A stretch of DNA of 64,000 nt from Epiperipatus broadwayi (taxonomy: Eukaryota; Onychophora; Udeonychophora; Euonychophora; Peripatidae). Positions 12,601-27,600 of this stretch are shown here, piece after piece. Under the pieces are notes generated by a model, which searched no databases, had not been told where the DNA came from, and was given only the letters and a program-made list of their open reading frames with translations. The position numbers were made by a program, and so were the translations under genes. The stretch lies in the NCBI GenBank assembly GCA_028023455.1, contig JAQFVV010006246.1, positions 4,329,501 to 4,393,500 of the forward strand. Reading direction: 5' to 3'. Each line of letters opens with the position of its first letter. Position 1 is the first letter of the stretch.

Positions 12601-15600
12601 TATGGCAACGTTTGAAGGCAAGTGGTACCACATGAAAGATGGGTGGCCTATGGGATTGCCCATGAGCGGCATCATGGCTAGCATCTATTTGAATTTTTAT
12701 GAAAAACAAGTTATCTGAATACAACATAGATAATAATATAATATATACGAGATATGTGGACGACTTATTTGTTGCTGCTCCAGTAAATATTGTTGAGCAC
12801 ATCAAAAAATCAGATAGAAGCGAGCACATCATTAAATTTAAATATTACATGGGAAGATATGGGGCAAGAGACAAAATATTTAGATATCAAGGTACACAGA
12901 GAGGGAAGTATGTTTAATTATGCAATGGTTATGAAGCCACCAGAAGTTCGTGGACAGATTCACCCTGAGTCATACACACCTATGACTCACAAGTTTGCTG
13001 GATTGACATAATTTCTTTTCAGAAATTACTATTTGTGCAAGTTTGAGGCAGACAGAAGGTCTAACTTAATTAATTATATTAACAACTTAATCAAATCAGG
13101 ATACAGGCGCAATATAGTATGTAGCAAAATTAGACATTTTGTAAATAATATTGGAAACATAGAGATGAAGACAACAGGCCTTGGATATTGTTGCCCTATG
13201 TGCACTCTTTACATAAAACATTTTATAAGACTTTTTCTAAGGAATTTCGTTTGAGTTTTCATACACCTAACTAAACTAATAGGTTTATTAACAACACTAA
13301 GGACACTATAGCTTCTGATCAGACCCCACAGGCTGTGTACAGAGTGGCATGCCCTCATAATGGATGCAAAGCATCATACTATGGTGAAACAAGAGCCATC
13401 ATAGCTACTATGATATCACAACACAAGTATAGATACAATAAGGCACATACGAATCCAGAATGCACTTCAATTTTTGCTCAACATCAAAAATTGTCAGGAC
13501 ATGTGTTCAAACCCACATCTGCAAAATTAGTGTGTACTCAGAGGCATGATATTAAGTGAAAGGTAAAAGAATCATACTTTGTAGCAGAGGACCCTTTCAC
13601 CATTAATCATAAGGATGCATGTTTTGTGATATCTAAAAGATGGTCTTAGTGACTCATTTGCATATAATTTGCACATCAGATTTATTTATATAATGATTCC
13701 AAAGAAAGGATCATAACTGGCTATGAATATGAGAAGTACATCTTCTTGACAACACTCAGCCATTGAATTTAGTTTTCAATTTGTTATAGCTTTATGTTGG
13801 AAGTATGAAAGCACGATTTAATATTATTATATTGAAGACAAACATAAAGTATAAATATACAGGTTATTACTAAATAAAATTAAGTGAAAAATATTAAAAT
13901 AAATTATAACCACACTAAATTATAAAAATAATAAGCGTGAGTTGGATGAAAATTTTTAGAGTAGTATTAAATTGGATAGTAGGGAATCGATATAAAGAAA
14001 ATAACTATTAATTTAACATACTCGCCGATTAGAGTCAAAAGAGATTCAATATACAGAAAACAATTTTAAAGAGTTAGGATTTAGGTAATACAATTTTAAT
14101 GACTTAGACTTGTTACCTCAGGATTCCATGAAAGAAAGTACTGATGAATCTTCTGTGGCAGGCAGTATTCTTTGATTTAAAACATGTCTCTTGGCCTTGG
14201 TGGTTCTTTGATGGCACAGGCACACTTTTCTATGGTGAAGAGTTGAGCTGAAGACAGAGGGGAAGGCAGCTTAAGGCCCTCTTTTTAAAAAATCAAACAG
14301 ACATGGTCTGTTAGCAACTATTGACCGAACTCTGACACAATAGATTTTTAATCCTATTTATGTCAGTTTTTAGTTATTCAAAGAATGTTTTTAATTAAAC
14401 TTCTTAACTCTAATTGAATCTTTAATTTACAGAAATATTCTCTCTTTTGTTATTGGAGATGCAATCGCAAGATAACTGTCCAAAAATAAATTCAAATCAA
14501 TTTCCAGATTGGAAATAGATTTGATAAAAATGTTAACAGCTAACTAAATCAATTAGCTTTGTTTTAAATTTTACTTTCATTAACTTTATTTTTAAAATGT
14601 CTTTTAAAATCATGAAACAAACTAATGTTCCCACCCCTTTAATTACTCTTGGAGAGTTAACGATTGCATCTTCCATCTTAAATATTTGTGTAATTATATG
14701 AAGAAAAATAATTACAAAGTATTAAAAATATAATTAAGAAAAATAAAATTGTTTACAATATTTGTTTGTGCTTTTATATATATAAAAGCTCCGTTAATAT
14801 ATGTATATATCTGAGTCACATCTAGAGATATTATCAAAATAAATGAATTTTTATTTAAAATTTATATTTATAACTTTTATAGACACTTCTCAGAAATATA
14901 CATATAGTTTATATACATATGACATAAAAAAAGCAGATTGAAACGTGGCTTGTGGTAGAACAGTAAAACTCGATCTTGAGATCGACTGTTTCAACACAGG
15001 CTTGTGTGCTTTTTAGTAAGGAAAAAAAAGAGATAATTGTAGTAAAATGTTTAAATGTCAAGATTCCTTTTTTAAAAAACATTACAAAAGGCATCTTATA
15101 ATATAACTGAAATGTTTAATATTTTTGTGGATAATTGAAATTGCAGAATTGGAAATTGTCCCAACTTTATAAATCATATATTAATGTTGCTTTTTTTACA
15201 TAAGAGTCACTCAAATGAAAAAAAAAATAGCCTTATCAGGTATTACAATGTAAAATATAAATCAAAGTAATTACTCAATTGTTTTTTAAAACTATAGTTT
15301 TAATTTTACTGGTCATTTATTGTGATAAGGAAGTACATTTTTTTTGTAACAAAAAAAAATCAAAACTGTGAATTATCAAAATTTTTATCCTTACATTTTT
15401 TAAAAATGTTCATATTTATAAAAACAATAATAATATATTTATTCTTAGTTATGAAGAACTCCAAATTCATCATTGTCCAGTAAAATTAAAATGCTTAGGT
15501 TCTTTCATTATTACAATAAGTGGAAAGTAATTTTTATTATTCAAAGTGAAGGAAGACTTATTTGCATTATTCATAGATTTGATACTTTAATCTTTTTCAA

Positions 15601-18600
15601 ACTTTTTTACAAACATAATTTCAAAACAAACATACTTTTAAAATATTAACAGAAAACAATCCTTTTTCAAAAATTGATATACATTCTTAATTCTATATAA
15701 ATCAATAAACACTTTACAAAGAATTATATTTTTTGCAAAAATAAAATTTACATGCAAGAATTCTTTCATCAAACTGGTAAAAACCATGGATGAGGTATTA
15801 TTTTCTTTAGTTTTGATTTTTAAAGAAAAGAAATGATTTTAATAGATTCACTTAAAATGTTGTTAAAGATAATAAAAAAAAATCTGCTTTGGGCTATAAA
15901 ACTTTTATATATAAAAAAACGATGGAAATCTACATCTGGTTTGGGTGTCTAAATTAATGCCTAAGATTGCTGATGGAAAAAAATATAATAACAAAAATTA
16001 AAACAGGAGAGGTAAAAGGAACCTATAATGCAAGAATTTTAAGGCCATATTTAGGTCAGCCATAAGCACCAGATCCTAACGTGCATTGTGCATTAGAGTT
16101 TCAGATTAAGTTTTAAAAAATGAGGAAAGAAAATGAGGGTATTAATCAAAGGGTCCTGTCATTTCAATGATGAGAACATATGCCATATAAGAAAAGGCAC
16201 TTAAATGATAGTCCTGAGCCAACCAATTAGGAGATAATCCACACACAGAAATGGATCCTCCATAATTCGTGTACCCTTCAAGAAAATCTAATAGGACTCC
16301 AAAAAAGCAGGATGAAGAGATAATGAAATCTTGTGTGTACCCCATACCATCAGTTCAGTTCAACCCCTTTCATCTGTAAAGACCACCCTCACACCAATAT
16401 TCATGAAAGGATAACAAAAAAGAAAAACAAATGAATAGATTGTGAATAGGTTAAATAAACCCCCATAAGTCTTGTATAGAACAATATATATTCAACTTTA
16501 AACACATAAAATTTCCCAATTGTCAGAAAATTTTAATCCTGTAAGGATAGGGGTGTTATAAGGGTCACTTACAACTCACATAAACTCTTCACTTGAAGCA
16601 AATATTTTTCAATTGCCAAAAAATTGTAAAATTTCAGTATAAATCAGTTTGCAGCTGCTTAAGAACAATCAAAATCTACAACTTCTTGTTTAAAAAAAAT
16701 AAAAAGTGTATAAAATGTAATTAAAAAAGAGAGGTTTTATTATGATCAACAAAATATAACAGGACAAAAAAATAATGACAAACATAGTAAAAAAAAATTT
16801 TGAATAGGATAAAAAATCTGCAACAATTAATATTTATCAAAGTATATAGTTGGATTCCAAACTATGCATAATTTACAAATATGAATGGCTAGTAAAGAAA
16901 CACTTCCAAATTCTTAATTCTTTAATATGCTGATTTATGTAGGAATAATTTCTGGAAAAGCATATGTAGAATATCACCCAAAAATATAAACATGAAATGG
17001 TCAAATCTTTATGTGTTAAATATGGAAGGATATATAAGAAGTGTCAAAAACATGCAATGTATTTTGATTGTTGATGTTAACTAAAATATGCCTATGCATG
17101 TTTTCTTACCAAAGATTGATTTAAACAAATTAACTGATAAATATTTGAAATCATTGTTGAACTAACATTGAATACAATGCTACAGTTATTCTTTATTATC
17201 CTGAAATATATTTCTTCAATTTTTTTTATTTCTTAATAAAAATGTTATAATCGAAAGCTTGATGAAAACAGATTCTAAAAAAACCTATTAAGCATTACCA
17301 TCATTTAGTGTACATTGCTATATAAATGTGTATTAAATATTTCAAAATATTCTGTTAGTGTGTTATTTTTTATAAAAGGTTTATTTTATTTACTGTAACT
17401 GATGTAAGGAAAGATTTGTTATTGTATCTGAAATCAACAGTTTTTTTTATGTGCTACTGTATTTTATTTAAATACAAGTCTGAATTTGTTTAGAAATAAT
17501 TAAATAAAAATGCTTTTTAATTTTTTTGTAATGTTGGCTAAGTTGAATTTCATTTTTTATTGAAACTTATTTTTAGAGTAATACTTTGGAAACTCAAATA
17601 GCTGCTTTGCCAAGTACATCTCAGTATTCAGAATTACAGCACAAAGTAAGTTTTTTTTTTTCAAATTGATTGAATGTATAGTCAATAGTCAAATATAATG
17701 TATTTATGTTCTTAAATATGTATTGTAACAGAGGAAAAAGTTATTAAATATTATATTAAACATAAAAAAGATCTTGAACTTGATTCTCAAGAAGGATTAG
17801 GATGATGTTGATAAATCAAAATAAATATATTTTCTAAATATTATATGGAAAAATTATAAAGGATCATTGATTATATTTACTAATAACCATATCAATTTAC
17901 AACAATTTATATGAGAGTTAGACTAAGAGTTGAATAATCTAATAGCTTTATTTATAAGTAGAATGTACTACATGAGTTCTTGGAGTACTACTTTCGATTA
18001 TGGAAGGCTATATATGAGATTAATGCTTTCATGCAATATTATTGTTTAATTTCTTTGTATACATACTTCTCTATAACAGAAAAAATGCATATAAACACTA
18101 ATATTTTATTTAATAATTAGAATGCTCACTTCTCTTTCTATCATGCTTACCTTTCTAGAACTGTAAGGTATTTTAGCTTCAATGCTTTATTTTATTTACT
18201 AGTATATTATTATTACCTCACCAATCCTATCTCTATCACTTTTTATTTAAAACATTTATGATTTTATTGAACAATTTTTATTTATAACAAAATAAATGAT
18301 TGTTTTTTTATTTAACCAAGTATTTATATTTTTCTGAATTATTAATAATAATAAAAAATATATTTTAAAACCAGAACCAGGCTTCCAAATATAACAGTAA
18401 ATGCCCTATTTTAACAATTGTTAATAAATTCAGTTAACAATTAAATAATAATAATAAAAGATATTTGGCAATCAAATTTTCATCTATGGGAATTTAAAGA
18501 CAGGTAATGGGTCACATATAGTGGAGTGACAGAATACAATTATTTTTGACACGTAATTTTTAGTCATGAATAATGATCATATTGTGCCTATATAAAAATA

Positions 18601-21600
18601 GATTTCCATGCAGATCCAATTATATTTTTTGATTGCTAACCCTTGGTTTGGATGAGGAATATTATCCAAATTTATTAATAATAAACAATTTTAATGACAG
18701 AACAGTATTATATGATTTTAATGATAATAAAAAAATCTATTTACATATTTACAAAAAAAAAAGTACTCATTGATTAGACACGCTTGCCACTTGATGGCAT
18801 TTGTGTGCTAAAGCACATACTTTTGCAGTTGTGTTTACATGTAATACAACAGTTGTTTTATTATTATTAAAATGAAAATTAATTTTTTAATACTTTTTTA
18901 ATTTGTTTGGTGTTAAAAAAAAACATTTATAAAGTAAAAATTATGCATTCTTGTTGTTTTTGTGTGAATGTGCTTAGGGGTGGTGGAGTTGTGTTTATTA
19001 AATGAATTTAGTTAAAAAAAGTAATAATTTTGATTTATTTTTATTTAAAAAAAATTGAAAACAAAAAAATAAGTCTAAAACAAAATAACAACAAAAAAAA
19101 ACAGGCCTGAGAACGTTATATTTTATTGTTTTTGCATAGCGATGTATGTGTTTAATCAATGAGCACAAAAAAAATATATTGATAGCTTATAATTTTTTTT
19201 GAGCCGAGATGTACATTTTATGTCTGTAAATGGGAAACATAACCATTTATCATTGAATTATAATGTTTTCTGGCAATATAAGAGTTTAGCTTTCTTCCAA
19301 AGCAGTTTTCTTCTGAGTATTTTAAAATAAGTAGATTTGAATGTTAATTACAGAAATACATTTCTGTGGAATTCTTCAGTGTCCAATAATGATTAATAGA
19401 TTGGCAAGATCAACATATTATATTCAACTACACTACTAGAACGGTCAGGGAAAACATCCAGGAGGATTTTTTACTCCATAAAATGCATGATATTAATTAA
19501 AAATCTTTATAACAAATTTTGAAAGCTTTTTTTTTTTGGTTACAATAACAATTTTGTTTTAAAAAGAAAAAATATTTTTTTATTTTTATAAGAATAAAGT
19601 ATTATCACATTTTATCTTTACACTTTTAACATTTTAAAAACACATGTAAAATGTATTCTATATACATGACTTTAATCTGAAAAATATTCACATTAAAGCA
19701 ACACCTGTAAACTCAGATGTGAGAGTTCTAATATATTAAACTTATTGCAAGTTTTGATTGCTTCTGTTTCAATTTCACATATGTATTAAAAGTTATCTGC
19801 ATATGATAAATACATGTATATTGTTAAAAAATTTAAATATTGATATATCAATATTTAAATTTTTCAATACGGATGAACCCACACAATATGTCTTTTATAT
19901 ATGCAACCTGTGAAGATCTTTGTATCAACACATACATATTTAGTGTATAGATAAGATCAGACCAGTTTTATTTCTAAAAGATGTCTATAATATATATACC
20001 AAAGTAAAATAAAATATTGGTAAAATATGTCTACCAAAGTAAAATAAAGTACTGTATTGGTAAAATATGAGAAATTGAAGTTTAATAAATAATCTTGCTT
20101 TCAGTCATTAGAATAATTAGACTATATACTTCTGATATAAAATCAATCAAAAGGGTATCCTTGACTCTTAATTTCATTAACTTGAGACATCTGTTTGACC
20201 ATTGAATCATTTTATCATCAATGTGATGTTCATGAGCCCAGCTAAAATACATATTAAATACATATTCTTAACCACGCATTTATTTTATTGCAAAAATCTG
20301 AATTTATTGTAACAGCAAAATCCTGGAACTAATCTGGATAGTAGCATGCCAATTGTGTCCATTAATTACTCTAGTTTTCAGTAGATGATTCTAGAGTACA
20401 GTAAAAAAATTGTTCTCTATCAATCAAATATTGAAACATTAGAAATAAATAAATGTGATTTTTTTTTGGGGAAAGAAATGTGGTTTGGTATTTTCTAAAT
20501 TATTTTGTTTGCTATTACTTTGTCTCATTTGAGCTTTTTGAATAATAATGGTGTTTCTGCAATAAGTATTTCAATTTAATTTGTATTTCTTTAAGTAAAA
20601 ATATATACTCAGAAATTTCTTTTCTTGAATAAAGTTTGTTAATGCCATATTACTATTTGTATCACACTTGGCATCTGTTTTTGAAATGTTATCTATTAGC
20701 AATTAATATTAATTTTATTTTCGTTACAAGTTTTGTATTTCATCATTTTTATGATTGCTTTAAGATGATCTTATACTAATGTGATTTTAAAATTTTACAA
20801 AATTATTCTCAATTTCTTTGGTAAGTATTGTATTATTTAGAATTTTTAATCCCTGAAATATAATTTTTATTACTTTTTGCTATCTAAATTTTTTTACACA
20901 CACTATTTTAGTAACTTTTTTTTTTTACATTTATGCTAACTTTTTCATTATAAATTACAAAATTGTCAAAACAATTACTTTTTCATAAAATCGTTTGCCT
21001 CAATAAAATTTTAGTTTGGTACCATGGGTATTCTATCCTGATGGTTTTTATTCCCTATCTTTTCTAAATTCTTCATTCTATATTGGGATTCATTTTATAT
21101 TCCTAGTAATGTGATATGCATTTTCAAAATGAATAATGGGGAAAAAATTTTTAGTTACCCATTTAAATATAATTTATATCGTAAGATTTAATATGCATCA
21201 TGAAAACAGATTGCAATTTTTTCCTGTTGTCTTTGATGAAAAAGGTTACTTGTGTTAAAAATGTAAAGATTGTACATTTAAATTACTTTTAAATATTTTA
21301 ATTCCAATGTTATTTATATTTGGAAATATATATATCCTTTATTTTATTTAAAGATAATCAGATAAAAGTAATTTTATTTTTAACTCAATTTGAAATTAAA
21401 ATTATCTTGTATAGCATAATATTAAAAATGGTACATTAAATTTTCCAACAAAAAAATGATATAAACACTGTTCTTAGTCCTCAGAATTGACTTTTTTTTT
21501 AACAGTTATCTTCAGAACTAGTGATCATTGGTGTTCACTGTTTCTTCAGGTAGCATTTGAAAACCCATCTGTCATTGTCACTTTTGCTTAATTAAGAAAA

Positions 21601-24600
21601 AAAAAATTCCAATTTTTTTTAGACCAACTAATAAAGCAGCTGATGAAAAAAAATACATTTAAACTGTATTTAATATTAATGTGACTTAAAAATTAATAAC
21701 TTGTGAATGACTGTGACATAAATAATAAAATATTAAAAAATGTTAATAGCATGCAATTATTTACATGATTCTGAAATTTGCTTTCATTTAAAATAGATTA
21801 CTCAATTAGAAAACACACTGAGCCAACTAAATGCTGTAAGTATGTTGAAACTTTTTTTTTCATTTTAAATTTATAAATGAGCATAAAACAAATACTTATT
21901 AGATACAATTTTACATATTGTAGCTTTTAACAGCAAGTGAATGTCAAAGTAATCCATGCCAACATGGGGGAACTTGTAGAGATCTTTTTAATGGATTTCT
22001 TTGTGACTGTATATCTGGATGGCAGGTAATGTATATATTTATAAAATGTATAATTATATTTTATTATATATATATAATCTTTTAGAAACAATCACTCTTT
22101 GTTGCAATAAAATATTAATGGGAATTTAGTAAATTCTATAAATTATCAGATATTTTAATTTTATTGATTGTCTATAAAAGTTAAAACTAGTAATGAAGTC
22201 AAAATAAATGCAAAGACTGAGTTGAAAGTTAATAAATTAGTTAAAACAATTATTGCTGCAAAGACTGAATATATGATAATGGTCATTTTTAAAAAAGTAG
22301 TATAAATCTAATAATTATAAAAGATGATTATATTAATAATATCACAAGTCACAATAATAACATTCAATTAGATATAAATCAGATATCATTTAATTGTGAA
22401 AATTTTGACAGAATTTCTCAATATCAGGAGGCTTTACTCGAACTGTATTTGATTTATTTGTAATATATAAATCATACTTGGAAATATTTGCTTCCTAGTG
22501 AAAACCTAAATGCAAAAATTTTAAATTAATATATGTACGTATGAAATTTTTGCCAGAATGTTATTAGCAAAAACTATCCAAAAATGGATTTACTAATCTG
22601 ATTTTTTATCCCAGGTAACATTTATATTTATATAACCAAAACACAATTATTTGCCTACCCAGCAGTTGATGAAGCAACATAGTTTCAAAAAATAATTATA
22701 TCACAAAAATATATGAAGCAAACCAGTTAGATTTTAAGAATATTATTGGCCATGCAGCCATTATATCCTAACCAGAGGAATTATCAACTAATTAACCAAA
22801 ACTATCTTTTAACTTCATTAGCTATATAGAAAATGAATTAGGGTTAAAAAGTGTAATACAATAATTTTATGGCATTGCCCAATCTAATCTGCTTTGTACA
22901 GAGATTATATTTTAAATGGCTTGATATCTAAATGTCCATATGGTAAAACATGTCCTTTAGAAACTGTCAGTAGACATGAAAGTTCAAGAAATTTTTTGGG
23001 GGATTATCCATGTGTGTATCATTTACATAAATTAATTCAAGAATATGTAATTCTAAATAATATCTAGGAAATTAACAAGTTACAAGGTAATTTTAAAAGT
23101 TAGAACTATATTATACCTAGTTCTAGATAGACCTGTGATATACATTAGCTAAAATACATATATTTGCAACTTTATGAAATTTAAAAAGTATTAATTTAAC
23201 AAAAGCACTATATGTAATGGAATAGATTGCAGCACATAAAGTTTATACTATGTCATACTATTTTTCTGGAGCCTTGAAAAAATATTTAAATATATATAAC
23301 AAAAATAATAAATATTTAATGGTAATTAAATATTATATACAGTCTTTCAATCCACAGAAATACTTTCCATTAATTCCTTAACCCATCTCAACTGTCATAA
23401 ATTTAAAACACAAAACAGAGGCAAACATCAACTCAATCCCATGAATCCGGAATTTTAATATTAGCAGCTTGTCTATTAATTATATTCATTTTATTTCTAT
23501 TTATTAAAATTGCCTTCTTAATTTTTCTTTTATTATGGTTTCTCTCTTCATGAAGAATCTTACTTTCAATATCAAACTTAAATTTATATTTACATGTCCT
23601 TTCATGATCCAAGAAACTGAAGCAATCATTATTATTTTTACTTTTCACATGCTTGTATAACAATTCATGTTTCTTTAATCTTTTTTCAATTCTGCACCTT
23701 GATTCAGCTATATATGATAACATTTTCAGAATTATTCACTAATTTATTAACATTATTTATAACATAAAATGAACCATTAAACACATTTTTATATACATCC
23801 TTAAAAAGTTCTTACTTGATTATTTGAAATATATGGAATAGATATCGATTTTTTAATTATCAATCTTCAACTCCTTTAAAGCATTATAATTCTTTTTAAA
23901 TTATTAATCTAATTAATTTTATAACAAAATTCAAGCAATTTCTTGGCAAATATCTCTATTTTTTTTTATTTTATCACACTGGTAACCAACTGTTCAGAAC
24001 CAAATTGATTAACTCCAGTTTTTGAATTTTTTTTAAATTTTAATGTCAAAATTATTTGATTGGTTTTTAACTTTTTGTATTCATTAAATAACAATTTTTT
24101 TGGCTGTTGAATAATAAATAACTAATTTTTAGACCAATGTGATTAACTCATAAATGTATTTCAAAATTTTATAAGAATTTAGTTGTCTCACCATAATAAA
24201 AAGGTCACCATTTAATTGCCACAAGTAATTTGGGATTATTAAAAAATTATTTACTTTGGGTTACGGTTATTTTTTTGAAAAAATAAAAATAAATTATATC
24301 ACTGCATCAGGATGGATGGGATTCATATTCTTTGAATGTGGAAAATAATAAATCAGAATGGTTTTACTCTTTTTTTTTCACTTGGCAAATTAATTAACTC
24401 CAAGGAGTCAGCTTCTGTTTTTTATGACCATAATAAAACGCCCATGCATATCATAGATGAAATAGTAGCAAGTTTGTTTCTTAATATGTACAAACAATAT
24501 CACAATAAAGAGGAAACTGGGTCGACCTCCACACAAGAAGCATGGACCAAAAAAAAAAAAAGACTAAACCACAGGATTCTAGTGAAGAAGAAGAAAGTAC

Positions 24601-27600
24601 TAACATACATAACCAACATAAAAAAGTAAAAATTACCAACTTAAACCTTGAGAACAATGAGATTGCAGATATCTCAGAAGATAACGCAGTAAACAAAGCC
24701 ACCAAAAACACACACTGCTCAATTCTCACTGAGGGATTAAACTCAGCTGCCAAAAATACACTATGTTCAATTTCTCCTGAGATACTGAGCCATTATGATT
24801 TGCCAGAGTTTGTATCTTTTACTAATAACATAGATTATGGTAAAGAGATGGATGGTGAATAGTGTGCATGATCACTTTTTTTTTAAATATAGTATTGGAT
24901 TTCAATTTCTTATTAATATGAAAATAAAAATGGGTGCATTTAAAGTAAGGGGTTTAAACACTATGGCAAAAGTTATGGATCTTTCAAAATGGCTCAGTAT
25001 TACTCAACTTAAATGCTTGGTTTGCTTGAAACAAAAATATGTGACAGCTCCTTATAGACCCATTAGATTATTTACATAATCATGGGGTTTCTATATTTTC
25101 TCAAAAACAGCCATTACAACACCAGCAGGCATGGGTGCAATTATTAACAAAACACGCCCATTCAAATCATTTAGAATACTATACTAATCATCACATTAAA
25201 TCATCAAGCCATAGCTCTAAATATACGTTTTATATATATCTAACTCCAGGGCCAACCATAGTAAATAGGCTAGTATTGATAATAAACTCCCTCCTTGCAT
25301 CATCATCATATCCATGTTTATTATTAGGGGGGTTTCAATATGGCTTATGGTCAATTTGTTAAGAAATGGATACCCAGACTCACAATTCCACTGATGAGTG
25401 GAGAAGGATGACTGCCAAATAATACAGTATCCTTTAATAATGGAAGACATTCATCACTGATTGACCTGGTCTTCTACTCTCCTACGCTATACTATGATTA
25501 ATATCTCTTTCAAAAACTCATTACTATCAGACTACCTAGCATTATTTGTCAACATAAACATTGACTTATACAGAACACAATTATCAACTAATAAAACATT
25601 TCAGATATTACTCACCAGTTGTACTACAGAATTCTTTTTTTTTTTAATTATATATAGCAATCTTAAAAATTATGAAGCTAGACCTAGATCCTCCACAAGC
25701 CTGAATTGCATTTGTCAACATTGTCTCTCACTCAATTAACCACATTACACTCATTTCTTCCCCACCTACAAATTTTCTAGCATTAACTGATGTGTTACAC
25801 AAAAGAATTATTCACTCTACATTGGGGGCTGATGATTACCTGAGAATTGCTGCTTTGAGAAAAGCTTATTTTTCCACATGCAAAACATTCACAATATATT
25901 TGTCTATTAAAAAAAATGAAAATATATCTAAACAATCCTCATTCATGGTTAAGACAAAACATCCACTGGGCATTGGGTCAACCCCTGAGAATGTGAAATG
26001 AAGTGGTATCTGGCAATAACATTAACTCATTGTGTTTGCACTATTGTTTTCCAAGACAGTGAAAGAGTTCATTCAGAGCCACTTTTTTTTTAATCCCAGA
26101 TGATATTTTATTTGTCCCAGATGAATTCATTAAGAAAATGGCAGCCTGCACGGCACACCTAAATTTGTATATGCTTATCTTGGACACTTAATGGCAAGAT
26201 ATTTATCAAGACTAGCAAATTTTTTTATCAAGAGAACTATATCTCTTTGAAGGTCTATGTCCCATATTATTAGTCCCCTTTCATAAAAAACTAGAAAAAA
26301 TCTTGACTATCAAAAACTTTACGCATATATCTACGACTCCCTTGGAATCAAATTCCTTGAATCTGTGATAAAGGATAAAATTGAACCTCATATTCTACCA
26401 ATGATCTCAATATGGCAATTTGAAATAAAAGGATCATCTACCAGACAAGCTGCTATCCTATTTAAAGCAATAATGGATGATGTTAGAAACAGGAAAAAAC
26501 ACTGCTCAATAGCTATTCATTTAGACATTAAAGCTGTCTTTGACACAATTCCAATTGGAAAACTTATTGATGTATTAATAGATACATCAATTCCTAAATC
26601 AATACTATATATCATTACTAACTTCTTGATTAATAGAGAAATACACTTAACAATAAATGAAAAATACCTTTTTTTTAACCCTTACTGCTCCTTTCCACAA
26701 AGATTGCCATTAAGTGCCATCTTTTTCACCACATATAAAAATCCACTCTTGAAAAAAAATGAGAAAAAGCATACCTAGCATATACATTTCTAGTATAAGT
26801 ATTAACACACTATGCTTAGCCTTCATCACAGTCTTCCTAACAAACAAAAAACAACTACCAATGCTGCTGCAAATACTGGCAAAATACTCAAAGGAATATA
26901 GACTTAAATAATGTGCATAGAAAATTTGTAATGGACAGCCTATCCAGCATCTTTTTTTAAAGGGAAGCGTATCTCTTTTTTTGGGATTCCCATTCCATCT
27001 GAGTAATGCAAGAAAAAATCCAGAACTTGCTCAAAATAAAAATTGAAAATATAACAAGCTTAACTTATCTCTCAGCCTACTCAAAAGTATGACTGTTCAA
27101 CATGCTAATCATTACAAAAATTATATACTATACTCCAATAATTATATATGCAAAAGCCTGTCTTTATCACTCAATGATCAGAAAACTATTATTGGAGGAA
27201 ATGTATCCTTTTCATCTCAATCAGAAACTTCAGGGTCAACTAATACACAATGGAATGGGACTTCAATCACTTAACATCTTTAGGATACAAAAAGCACTAA
27301 ACCTTACCTCATCTATTATTAAATTATTCCTCAAATTGCTCCCACCTTCAAAATTGCACCCACAGATAGATCTTCACTACAAAAAGGCATTGGAAAAACT
27401 TTATTAACCCATTACTTAACCATAATTAACCTCCATTTTTACCTTCCCCTGAATAAATATAAATATTGGGAAGTCCATTCACTTCGTTATCCACCTTCAA
27501 TAAATGATGAGGATAGGTCAATTTTAAGACTTGATAACCATCAAATAATTAGAAAATTTAGATTTTGGAAGCTGGAATGTCTCCCTACTCTTTTTTTTAA

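Larger units (their letters stand above)
10806..13870 (+). mobile_element. Penelope-like element with ~550-bp direct terminal repeats
   Basis: Two direct repeats (10806-11358 and 13321-13870) flank a reverse-transcriptase body. Each repeat encodes the C-terminal GIY-YIG endonuclease part plus the 3' untranslated part, and the RT body lies between. That is how PLEs end up with LTR-like repeats: a 3' fragment of one copy sits directly upstream of a full copy. The RT motif YVDD and the GIY-YIG string YYGET identify the superfamily. Both the RT and the downstream endonuclease are broken. Confidence 0.9.

Noticed and set aside
14110-14300. GC-richer patch that might be an exon
   Set aside because: No open frame with splice sites and no match to the cubilin domain order at this position between exons B and C.
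16142-16345. 68-codon open frame on the minus strand
   Set aside because: Amino-acid composition looks less random than most, but no family signature, no splice context and no partner pieces were found.
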